From contig VYZI01000147.1 in NCBI GenBank assembly GCA_013397695.1, forward strand, positions 265,317-329,316: 64,000 nt of DNA, in the 5' to 3' direction. Position 1 is the first letter of the stretch. Each line of letters begins with the position of its first letter. The DNA comes from Centropus unirufus (lineage: Eukaryota > Chordata > Aves > Cuculiformes > Centropidae). Under the pieces are notes generated by a model that had not been told where the DNA came from, ran no database searches, and was given only the letters and a program-made list of their open reading frames with translations. The translations under genes were made by a program, and so were the position numbers. Below are positions 1-12,400 of the stretch, one piece after another.

Positions 1-228
1 CACCGCCAGAGCTCTTCTATCGTGCTCCTCTATAGACTCCCTCCTGTGCCTATGCCCAGGGGATCCATAGCACAACATGGTGAACTAATATTCATTAATA
101 ATTTGCTTTTTGGGGGTGAAAACTCCAAACATCAATTTCATCAATTTCATCAATTTTTGGTTGGAACAAATACTCTGTACTTTCTTTGTCTTAAAATATT
201 AACGAAATATAGATTTTCTGTCTCCCAG
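1..228 (+). other. CDHR3 intron (partial, window edge)
   Basis: This is the 3' end of an intron whose acceptor is ctcccag at 222-228. The open frame at 22-252 has no cadherin character and ends just past the exon start in a different frame, so it is not coding. Confidence 0.7.
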
Positions 229-455
229 TTGGATCCACCATTGGAAGAGTGAGCGCCAGAGACAAGGACTGGCCCCCAAGTGTCATCACTTATTCCATTG
301 TAGCTGGAGGAGGCACCAGGGATTACACAAATGTCTTCTGGATCAGCCCAACTGAAGGAAATGTGAAGATTTTAGCTAGACTAGACTATGAAACAACTCA
401 GAAACACATTCTCTTAGTACAGGCCTCAGATGAAGAGAAGACTGCAACAGCATCT
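229..455 (+). CDS. CDHR3: CDHR3 exon: penultimate cadherin repeat
   Basis: The acceptor is ctcccag/TTGG and the donor is TCT/gtgagt. The first two bases complete a split codon, then 75 codons follow, ending in phase 0. The translation shows cadherin hallmarks: GSTIGRVSARDKDW (calcium-binding DxD-type strand), WISPTEGNVKILARLDYE (the LDYE motif) and VQASDEEKTATAS leading into the next exon's VTVNVLEVND linker. About 80 codons are in frame with no stop until the intron. Confidence 0.9.
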
Positions 456-3400
456 GTGAGTAAAGCCACTCTGCTTCCCTCCCTTTATCTACGTTTTATT
501 TTGTTCCTCCTGACAAGAACAGTAAGACACTGGGCAAAACATTTTGGTATGTAAAAGGCAAGTCCACTCCTGCACGTATCTGCATATTAACCAAATGAAA
601 GAGTTGATGTTCACTCAGTCTTGGTTTAGGCCTTACAAAAAGGATTAAAGTAATATTTTAATGTTTTTAACTGTATGGGTTTTGTTTCTCAGTCTTTTTT
701 TTTATTTTGCCTTATTTAGAAATTGTTACTTTAAAATAGTTTTCTGTGCCTTAGGTGATGTGAGTTATTCCTTATAGCTACATATGTACTGGGAAATAGA
801 AAAAGGACAGGGTCATCAGTCCAGCCAGCACAACCTAATTTTAGCCAGGCTTAGTGCCAAGTCCTTTTTGGACTTCATGTAGTCCCTCTTGGCTCTAAAA
901 CATACTTTTGATTTTGTATGAGATGTTTTTTCCCTGTAAAGTGCCCAAAGTAATGTGAGAATTATGTTGCAGCCCATCAGAACTGTATTTTCATGGGTCG
1001 GACAGAGGGGAAGTGCTGCATGCCTTGGGTATGGGATGAGAGCTTGGGTACCCTCTTGAGATGATGTCAGGAGGCCCACACGGTACAACTGTGTCCACAG
1101 GGCCTCCTGGATGGTTCCTTACACATCCTATCCTCTGACTGTGATCTAGTTTTGTCCCTAATGATGCTGTCTGCAAGGAGCCAACAGCATGCTACGGACA
1201 ATGCTAACAGTAAACAGTAGGATTGTGATCAAATTCGCTACCCATATCTATTTTATTCAGAAGAAAAAATATAAGTGGTATAACCATGAAGATTACTCGA
1301 TTGGAAGAATCCTGGTATCCTTCCCATACGGACTAATTTTTACACCTTTTCAAGTCTTCTCCCACATGGCTGCCCTACATTTCATTTTTACACATCTCTT
1401 TAGGGGGATACAGGCACTAGGTCTGCTTTCTAGTCCAGCCAAGCACCACCCATAGAGATGCAGGGCGGGAGGTTCTTAATCTTTTTATCACCACTAAAGT
1501 TTCAAGGTGATGATTGTGGATAATTTAGCAGCAGGAACTTTTAACAATAATAAGTTTATCTGTTGTCTGTTAAAGACTAATAGACATTAGAGGAAAGAGC
1601 TTTGAGAAGGGCAAGCTTTTTCTCTCAGCGAACTAATCCCAGCTGATGCTAAACACATCTGGCCTTACCCAAGGTGCTACCAGCCACACAGAAGACCACT
1701 ACCAGCATTTCTCTCTCACTAGAAAGAGTCTATAAAGAGTCTTCCTTCCTTCCACACATCATGTGCTGTATTATTATTAAATATACTAAGAAGCCTAACT
1801 AATGACTATGAAGCGATTTGAGAAGTTTGAATGGAAGTTTAGTGAATACATGGTACTATTATTATGTCTTACCCTTACCAAGACACAATTCAGATGATTT
1901 AAATAGTCAGATACATCAGCTCAAAACTCCTCTGGTTTTGGAAGAAGGTTCAGATTTAGAACCTGTTGCCAGAAGAGTGCTGGTGACAAGAAGTATGGAA
2001 GATCAAATGATTACAGATATTTTCCGCTAGAAACTAGATTTGAAGTGAGGTTCACTGCTCAACTGCGGTTGGTCAAATGAGAAAAATGGGCAAAGCCAAA
2101 CAGTTTCTGAAGTTAAGAGAATTCTGACACAGCGTAGGAGCTTCTGCTTGCTATTGCTCTTTTCTTTCAGGTAACTGTCAATGTTTTGGAAGTAAATGAC
2201 GAGGAACCATTTTGTTCACCCAATTTCTACTCATTTCAAATACCAGTCAGCATAGCTGTTGGGACCAATATTAATGGCTTCAAGATTGAATGCAAAGATC
2301 GTGATTCTGATCCCAGATCTTTCCGTTACATCATTAATGAAGGTACTGAATCACTATATGTGAGTCTGGGGCAGTGTAAAAATTAGGGAATGTTGATTTG
2401 TAAATAAAAACCTAGCATAGTTTATGTGCTACTTCTCATGGTGAGCTAGTTGTGATCCACAAGCTGTGCCTTTCATTTCTTTGCTGCTTACCGAAAGAGA
2501 AGTGCGACCATAAGCTGGGTACTGGTGCTACCACCTAGAACAATTCTCTTGCAAAGCTAGATTGCCTACCTTGTAAATTAATTGGTATTTATTACAAAGG
2601 TGACGAGGACTTCAGAATAATGAGCTGGAATGACATGCGGAGTCAAGTTTTCCTTCCAATAACAGTTGGGTAAATCCTGAGAAAAATCGAGGGTTCTGTT
2701 ACTCTGCATGCCTCACTTTTAGGTATTTGGGTACACAGTTCAAAACAACTGAGCAAACATGAAAGTCTCAGGTCCATGCTGTATGCATGAAAACCCAGTT
2801 TAAGAACGTGTTTTTGAACCTATTAATCACGTGCAACCACTTGGAGAACTGTAATGGTAGAGGATGATGCTCAGCTTCACAAAAGAGGAAAAACTCTCTC
2901 TTGGGGAAATTGTGGGTTTTGTTGCCGAGATGACTGCTGAGAAGGAGGGAATGGATTGTTCATGTGCCAATAAAAAGCTGTGAGCGTAAAAAGGGAGACT
3001 CTCTGTCCTATTGCAGGCCCTTAATGCCTCAGAGGAACTCTGAAGCAGTAGTATTTGCACACGGGCCCATTCAAAGGCAGTGTTAGTCTTAGTAAATCAG
3101 GAACTGACCTCAGGTCCAGTTCTGGTTGTACAGATTGAGCCGCGCCATGCAGCTGGCCTCTGGGCCACAGAGCAGCCCGTGGCCCATTTTGTGTTATACA
3201 ATAGATAACCTTCAAGATTACTTCAACTCTACGGGGTAGCAGGAAAAACTGAAGCCCATGTGGTGACTTTTCATGGCTCTGATGTGTAGTCTGTCTAGAA
3301 CCCAACAGCTGGGCTGTCCAGCCTGCAGCCCAGGCCACTAGCAGATCTCCAGCTATGTGGACTGAAAATGAAGGCTGAACTCCTCTCTCTCCCCCCCAAC

Positions 3401-6400
3401 ATTGCAGACAAAGTCCTGGAGGCAATTTTTGAACCCCCGAGTCACCAGCTGTCTTCTGGAAGACCTGTTAAAAGATCTCTGCCTCTGGGTAGAAGTCATG
3501 GAGAGGGACTGGAGCGGTCTCTGAATATGCTGGTGGTATCTATGTGGCTTGGGGGCACCCCAGGGCCACTCCAGTAGTGGAATGAGCCCTGAAACAGTGT
3601 AAGGTCCTCACTCCGTCTGGGTGCTGCTGCTTCTGAGTGCTTTCCAGTCTGGAAGAACAGGTCATTTGGGTGACCTCTTGTGTGCCCTGTGGCTCTGAAG
3701 TGTTTCCACAGCCTTCTATCAGCCGTGTCCCTATAGAAAGCCTTATTCCATATTTTAATGCTTTTATCACTGTGTTGTTTTATCTGATTTTATGTGATAC
3801 CAGGAAGACCAAGGAGCAATTCTTCTCAATATTAGCGATCCATAACAATTTATTAACAGAAACTGATACTTCTAGTTGTTCCACATGTTTACTTTAATGT
3901 GGGATTATTTTTCTCTTTGATTCCTTTTTTTTGGCACTGTTATATGTTTTCACTGCTGCTTGCAGGCAACGTGAACAATCATTTCACCTTTTCACCAAGT
4001 GCTGGCTCCAACACATCTCGGCTTATTCTTGCATCGAGGTTCAACTATGAGAGTGGAATTGATACAAACTGGATTTACAGACTGCGTGTCTATGTAACAG
4101 ATGACAACTTACTACCTGCCAGGGACAGAGCCACACACCTTATTAAAACTGGAACGGTGACTTTAAACATCAGAGTCATCCCAAACCCAACTACTGTCGT
4201 TGCCACCACGGTAAGTTCACTGAAATTAATGTCCAACTCTGTGGCTCTTTCATGGGCTACTCTCTATGGGAATGAACCGAAAAAGGAAAACAAAAATCTA
4301 CAGTGGGTCTAGTGTTGGGAAGTGCAGAGCCTTGTGCTCTTATACTGAACCCAAAGGTGGTTCAATGTCATGAAGGATTGGTCTCAGGTACAGTCACAAC
4401 AGCTGTTTTGTATTTCAGTTTCTAAAACAAAAAGGGCAAGTAGCCAAAGGACCAGGCAGACTGCCACTACAACATAACTCGAAAGCTAAAGATTTTGGCA
4501 GCTTTATTAATAAGGAAAGAACAGGAGTTACCCTTTGTTTGGAACCTTAAAATTACCTCATGCATTTTACACTGCCTCTTTATTTTTATTATTCATTGCC
4601 ATTCATTCCACCAGCTGCCTTGCGTTTTAATGTGCTGCTTTAGTGGAGGGACACATTAATCTGTGGCTACCGAAGTTGAAACAGGCAATGACCACAACAA
4701 TCCTCATCACTTGGAAGGGGCTATTTTTCCATCCCTGAGGTCACCCTTATGTAAAATCTCGAGCTGCCTGTCAGGAACTGAAGCAGTTGTGCACAGCCTC
4801 ATCATATCACTGAAGTTTCAGCATGTTTCAGACAGACAAAGCCAGAGGGGTCGGATGGGTCTTTCCCAAACTTCTTGCTCAAATGGTTGTCCATAGCTAA
4901 TCTGGGAAAGCCTGCAAAGCTTTTGGCAGCTGGGGTGAGATCAGGCCTGGCACACCCCGCGGAGCTGTGGACCCTTGTCCCAGCAATACAGTCTATTCTT
5001 CCACACAGCCATCCCAGGCAAGCTCTGGCTCACCAGTTTCATTTTGGTACTGATTTCCATCAGTCTGGTCCATGATGGGAGAGCTTGCTTTCCTCCTGCC
5101 TGCAGGAGTGGCACAGCTCCACCCCTGTCCTTGTGCTGGTCACAGGCCTTCAAGCCTTGCTGCACCATCTCTCCATCATCCAGAGCACATCCATATTGTG
5201 CCTGCCCGCAGGTGGCATTATCCTTTTCTCCCTTGCATGCAGGAATTAAAATATGAGGGTGCTGGTGAAGGGGTAAAAACCATTAACTGTAAAATGTTCG
5301 GAATCTGCTAGAGAGTAGTGCTAATCAGGCCAGAAACAGGGGATCCTGCAAACAGCACATGCAAATCTGGACTCTTTGCTATGAAAATGCTTAAATCCAA
5401 AACACAGACTGATTAATAACCCTGTAATTATCTAATTGAGAAGGAACACATGTTTTTCTCACAGCCTTCTCCTCCCCCGTACTTGATGTGAAAATGAAAA
5501 GTTAAGCTGAATAACAAAACTTATTCTGTATTTCGTTCTATGCTTTACCACAAATACTAAGAGTCTAGACCACATAGTACAGCATCTGCCTCCCCAGAGA
5601 TAAAAGCCTTCCACTTTCGGTCTCTTTTCCAGAAGAGCACTTCCATTACAGCAACTTCTCCCATCACTGCTTATTACTTATATTCAGCGCAGCAACTTGG
5701 ATCAGGTGCTGAATGGCTGGTGATGTGGAAAAGCCCCATTCAAAACGTCACTTGTGACTTCAGTCCCAGTGAGGATGGAGTGGTGGTGGTGATCCTGAGA
5801 CTGAGAATTTCTCTAAGGATTGGATATATTAGATTTTTTTTTTTTTGCAAGGCTAAGTTATTTATTTTAAAGGTATCCTTAAACAGGAAAGAAATAGATA
5901 CCCTACTAAATTTCATACACAATATGATTACAAATGTTTTGCAGAAAATTAAATAAAAACATCTGTAGATGATCAAACCTAGTAGTAGCACACTAGGTAA
6001 TGACCTAGGCAGAGCAAACAAGGAATTTCTGATCCATTCGAGGATAGTTTTGTGGCGGGACCTTAATGAATGAATTGCTATCACCAAGTGATGCTCCAGC
6101 TCAGGGCTGTGTCTCCTGACACTCAGGAAGATGTGGGAGGTCACAACTGCTCAATGAGTGCAGTTTTCCATTCTGGAACAGGTCACAGGAAAAACAAAAG
6201 GAGTTTAATTTCTTCTGATACAATAACCCAGTTCCTTGGGGTTCAACTCCTCTTATGAAGGGGGCTGAATGATCACCGCAGTGAAGATGACCTACTTCCA
6301 GTTTTGCCTTAGGTGACAGGAAACCATTATCTCGATAATGGCAGTATTCCCTAAACCAGTGCCCCCTGAACTTTTTCACCCTCCAACAGCACCCTCTCAT

Positions 6401-9400
6401 CTTCTCAGGCAACCTGAGAACCTTGCTCTGGAACCTTCTTTTTGCACCATGGGCAGGCTCCATTTGGCTTGCCTCGGGTTGCCCCAAGAGCTTGGTGGTC
6501 CATCTCAGTCACCTGAGCTGCTGATTTCACCTGCCTTTGGTTGCTCCTGCAGCTCCGTTGTCCATCTCAGTCACCTGAGCTGTCAGTAGGCAGGTAGGTG
6601 GGGTGAATCACTGTCTTCAGCAGACACTATCTCCCTCTGATCATCTTCTGCAGAGCCCTGGGGCCAGCTTGGGCCAGGTGCTTCAGTGCAGAGGTTCACT
6701 GGATGAAAGGTGACATTGGTGTCAGTAACCTTACAAGTATCCACCTGCGAGAAATTTTTCCTACCCTGTTTTAAAAGCCTGGCTTCACTGTCATGACGAA
6801 AAAGGAAAACCTCTACTCTGAATCAGCGTGGTACGTGCCGTTCCTCATCACCGTCAGCAGTTTGTTGCTCCTTGGACTGTTGGGGTACCTGGGATTCCTG
6901 CTGGTGATGTGGCTCCGCACCCACTGCTCCCGAGCAGGCAGAGGAGACGACAGACCACTGTGAGTCCTCCCAGAAGTCGTGCCAGGGGAGCACCAGCAGT
7001 AACTCAGGCCTTTAGCAGTAATGACATCTATGCTTTGAATATTTTATAGTGGTGTGCCCTTCACTGTAGTAAATGCTATCGTGGGCTACAGTGATAGCTG
7101 GTGTTAATGGTGAGAAATCAAGGAAAATCTTCCACTGAATTTTATTTCATGGATTTGCTAACAGTTTAACCAATGCCCCAGTGGAATTAACAATTAGAAC
7201 ATCTAAAGGCAGCTTCGCTTGTGAGGCGCAGAGTCCATGCCTGACTGTGCTGACCAAAACCACAAACTTTTTTGGTTTGTATTTGGCTCCCACTCCAAGG
7301 GAGCGCCCACTTAGGTAGTTACAGGATGCATTCTCCTGCCTCTCAGCTATGGATCCCAGAGTCCTTCCCAAATTTTAGTGCTTATGCCAAATTCTTTGCT
7401 CTGACAAATCTTCTGCAGATTTCCTGGATTTTAACCCAAGCCCTTTGCAAGGCTCTGGCCCATAAAGCTCCACAGTACCTTTAAGTGCTTGCGCTTGGCA
7501 AAAGCCACGGAAGCACCTGGGCTCAGCTCTGTTTCATTGTGGGAAGTGGCAGAGATTCCCGCTGGCTGCCTTCACAGCAGGCTGGAGCCAGAGTGCCTCT
7601 AAACTGACTTTTTACTTCACAAAACAAAGAAACGGAGCTCTTTAAGTGGATTGGGATTTAATAAAATAGAAGTATTTCTGTAAGTATTCTAAGGATTTAG
7701 GGTTACTTTTAGAAATTATAGTAAATATAAAGAGGTAATATAATTGAAATGGTGCATGCAAGGAATTTAGCAATTTGTGATAAAAAAGACAAATGGATCT
7801 AGCAGCGTAGAACTTGGCTATTGTTATTATTTATTAATAGAGCAAGTGATTCATCAGGAGCCAGGCTTTCCCATTAAAAAGCAATTTCTATATTCTCCAA
7901 AACATTTATAACCTTTCAAATATTTTTAAAGGTAGCATCTGAGCACATCAGATAAAAAAAATTGACCTTCCTCCAAGGGTAGAACAAGATGACAGTATTT
8001 GAAAATATGTTTCTCCAGATTATACAAATCCATCGTGCTATCATCAATAAGACTTTTATTTTTCTAAAATACCACCCCTTCTTGGTGAGGTGTTAGAGCA
8101 ATGCTCAGGGCTGTTTTTCTGTTTGGGTGCAACGTTAAATGATGTAGGCCTTCAGCAAAAGCAAAAGCAGAAACCAAACAAATCAAACAAATCCCAGAAC
8201 TCGGGGAAAGAAATTCTTCTTGCCAAGTGAAAGAGAACAAAGCATGATGTTTTTATGTAGGCACAAGTATGACATTTGTTAACTACGCTGCATTTGTTTT
8301 TCATTACAGGATGAACTCTCCAGGTGCGTACTTCTCTTCTACATTTTAATATTCCTCAAAACCAACTTGTTTATCATTCTGTGTAAAATTTGTAAGCCCA
8401 TTTTTTAGACAAATGAATTCAATCCATCACAAGAGTACTGAGACTAAATAGTTCTGGCTGATAATGAAAGGCTTGCCTAAGTGATTTCATGGTGCTTTTG
8501 GTCTTCAGATCTATTAAGTATTAGGCAAACCCCAAATTTGGAGTAGCCTAGTATTTTGGGATGGTGGCTAAAGAACTTCTGTATTTTTCCCATGCAATTT
8601 ATGTGCTATCTGTTAAAGAATAACCCCATCCTTCTACAGCACATTTAAGAGTCCACACCACTTTAATTCCCTGTTCTCTGCTCCCTTCGTTTGCCCCCTT
8701 GACATCATTATTTCATGTACCCGAAGATTTATTTTAAAATATTGGGGCTCTTAAAGGGATTCGTGTATCTTAGCAGGGGTATAAGTTACACATTAAAAAA
8801 TAGGTGTTTTTATTTTCAGCAGTCTTGATCATTTTAGTCCTATTAGGTTTCTGCCAGCAAGCATTGCTCACATGGGGTCAGCAAGACCTTGCTTTTGTAA
8901 CTCTCCCTCCTCAAAGAGTAACTCCCAGCTTGAAAAAATCCACATGACTAACAAAATCGAACAAAATTAGCTGTTATCCTGGTCGCCCAATGTGAGACAT
9001 CTCAGCACTGGCTGGTTGCCAACAAATGGATGCTTGGTGCTTTTGGAAAAACTGATCCCCAAATGGTCAGCAGCAAAGGCCAGACGGACCAGGTTTCCCA
9101 TCAGTGCTCAGGTTCAGACCTCTCTGAAGTGCTTCAGAAAACTGAACTCCTGGTCCTAAAGCTGGGTGGCCTTTCATACAGCTTTCCAAAGAAAGACCAT
9201 TAACCACATTGGCAAGGAGCAAGCAAGAAGAAATCATAGCAACTAGTTGGGTATCATCCACAAATCTGTGCTGTTGAGACGCCCGTGACTCTGCTGCTGT
9301 ATTTGTTTGCATGTGGGATGAGCTAATAATGTGGTAAATTCATACATAACCAAACTGTTCTCCAATCTGAATTTTACTCGACTGGATCTGCAGCACTTTT

Positions 9401-12400
9401 CTGTTTTGTCTCCAAGTGCATATTTGAGTCCACAAGCTTTGCAAATACAAACATTCATTAAAAAAAAAAGTATATTGAGTTATTGTTCAAATATCTCAAA
9501 AGGTGAATTTCTGTATCTGTTCATATTATTTAGATATAGACATTTTTTAAAGGAACAGTCATTATTTTTCATTACTGAAGGAGTAAGATTTTTCAGGGCT
9601 AAAATTTACTGGTCACTGACAGCTGTGTATTCTCATTCCAAAATACTATGAAGGGGTTAATTTTTCAAATGGTAAAATGGATCATCCTTTGAAAAGAAAT
9701 GAGGCTTATGTGAGATGCCTCAGAAGTTGATTACCAAGAATGTCTATTGTTTGAGGAACTCTTGGCTTTTGTGTCTATAGTCATGGTCAGAAAAGTATGG
9801 TTCTTTACAATGTGCGTTTCCTTTCCTGTAGGAGAGAAGAAACCTAAGAAAGAAGTGATTGTGGTAAGTACTGCTGGCCTCAAAACAATCTGCAATTTTG
9901 CACAGCCCCATCATGCAATGAGATCATAGGACTCTTTCTATGAAAGTTGTCCGTTTTCCAAAGAGAACATAAAAAGGATAGGCAAGGGAAAAAATGATTG
10001 CTCCCAAATGCTCCAGCTTCTCTGATGGCAACAGGTGCTGCTGAGGCATCACTGGTCTGTGCAGCTCACCCTGACACAACTGAGTGCAACCAGCAAGTCA
10101 CGCAAGTGTACCCAAGCTGTGAAGACTTTGGTCTTGATCAGCTGTTTGCAACAAAACGCCATAGTTCTTTCCCCTGTAATAGATGTTTATTTGCTTCTAG
10201 ATCTTGGGTCTCCTTCCTTTTTCAGAGCCACAATAGCATAAGGGCTGCAAAGCACTTTCATTAATCTACTCTCTCTCTCCAAGTTCTGCAGAGAGCGGAT
10301 TCCCAAGCCTCCTCTGGGTGGAGGTGACCCCTTGTGCTTGCACATGTGGAGGTATTTAGCACCTACATAATGAATGGCTTTTGTTGAGAGTTTTGATTAA
10401 ACCTAGCCTAAAGGAATGCAATATGCAGGTCATACAAATCCACCTCCATCCATGCAGGTCCTCGTTTTTAAGTCACTGTTCCTCCTTCTTATTTAAATAA
10501 TTCACAGGATTCATTGCACGTTTTGTCTCTCTTCACAGACAATGACAAAGCTAACCACTGTCTTTGATGGAGAAGCCAGAGATCCAGGTAATAAAAAGTT
10601 ATTAACAGTAGATATGAACACTTGGCTTGAAACAAACTGGATTAGTTGATTTAAATATGGTTCAACATTTGCTTTTTATATTTCACGTTTGCTGTTTCCA
10701 AGGAGAATAGGAGCTGTACTTCACAGATAGTGAAAATCAAGACAGTGCCCTAGTAACATTTCTAATAGTAGAATACTCTTACATCCCTTGAAAGCACACA
10801 CACGATGGCCAGATTATTCACTGATCCTCTGGTAAACCTGAGTGTATGGATCTGGTATTGGAAGGCAGGAGGGGAGGAGGAATTTGCTGCACGCCTACTG
10901 CTCTGGTGCCAACATGACTATGTGGTTTCACCCCTCCCATGTTTGGGAGAGGGCCAGCTCATTAATGTAACCACAGATGTACTGGTTTCAACTCTGAAAC
11001 CTCTCCCTGGATGCAGGGTGGGTGGCTGAGTTACCTGTCCCTGCACAAATCTCCTCCCTTTCAGCAACAGTGCATTGTGGCTGTTTATCTGGAGCTCAAA
11101 CATCACTGCCTGGGGAGGAAAGGGAAGACTATTTGCTTTTAGATAAAGTCGTGGAGTCACCAGGCTCCAGCTATGCTAACTCTAAGCATATCTGATTAAT
11201 GAACTGGGAAACCAGGAAAAGTGAAATTAAGGCAATACCTATGAAAATCAGGATGACCCAGGAGGTGCAGTGCTTATCCCTTTCTCCAGGTGATGGCCAC
11301 TGTGCTCTACAGCATGGCACATGACAGAAATATGGTTTTTTCCTAAGGGTTGATCCACTTTACTTCATTTCTCTGAGCCACAGCCCCTGCCTGAGCCCCA
11401 CATTGTGATGCTGGCCTTGACATTAGGGTGTCTAATGCTTGAGGGGCCCAGCAGGGACGGAGAGGGGGGCTGGTAAAATGTGACACAGTCAAAATAGCTC
11501 TTCAACAAATAGATCCGAAAATAGGTCTGAAACAATAAATCTAAAATTTATCCAGAAGGTAGGTTTATTTCAAGGCTTCAATTCATCTGGCTGAATTTCC
11601 ACCCAAGTGCCTGTACCTTCTGTTTCTTATTAGCTGGCTTGGAGCTATCAGCCGCTGTGAGCTAATAGGAAACACTAGGCACAGGGACTTCAGTAGAATT
11701 TGGGCAAAAAAATGGGACCCTACTGTGCAATTAAACCCATCCACAAGGCTGCTTGAGGCCTGTTTGGTCTAGGTCCAAGCCCACCTGCTATTTATAAAGA
11801 GAATCTGGAGGGATGGGCTCCAAAATCCCTGCCTTTCCCTGATGTAACTGCGTTTGTAAAACATAAAACATGGATGTTCTCTAGGCCACTGCAAGAGCTG
11901 CTTCCTGTGATTTTGCAGGACAGCTGGTGTCTCCCTTCCTACAGCAAACCTGACCACACCACACTTAATGATATCTGAGTCCTTTCAAACCGCCCCCTGA
12001 GCCACAGAATTTGTGTCGTGCCTGGCACAAACATTAAGATATAACACAGCTAAGTAGTGCCTCAGGAGAAATGTGTGCTCCCTATCCATCCCCTCTCCCC
12101 TCCATGGCTCATCCCAAACCCTAGAGGATCAAGTATTAGCAGTTTGGAGGTGAGATTTGAGATTTAATAATTCTCAGGAAATCATCTTTCAAAAATGATT
12201 AGGAGGGATGGTCAGGAGCTTCTTCCTCATCTGGGTTGCTTTCACATGCTCATCTTGTGAGCAGTCAGAATAAATAACATGTAAAGACATCCATTTTCAT
12301 CTTTAATTGCTCAAATAGTGTGAATGTGTCAGAAACCATTAATTCTGATACAAACTGAAACACGTAGTAACGTGGAACCACCATTTCTTTCCAAGTCTTA

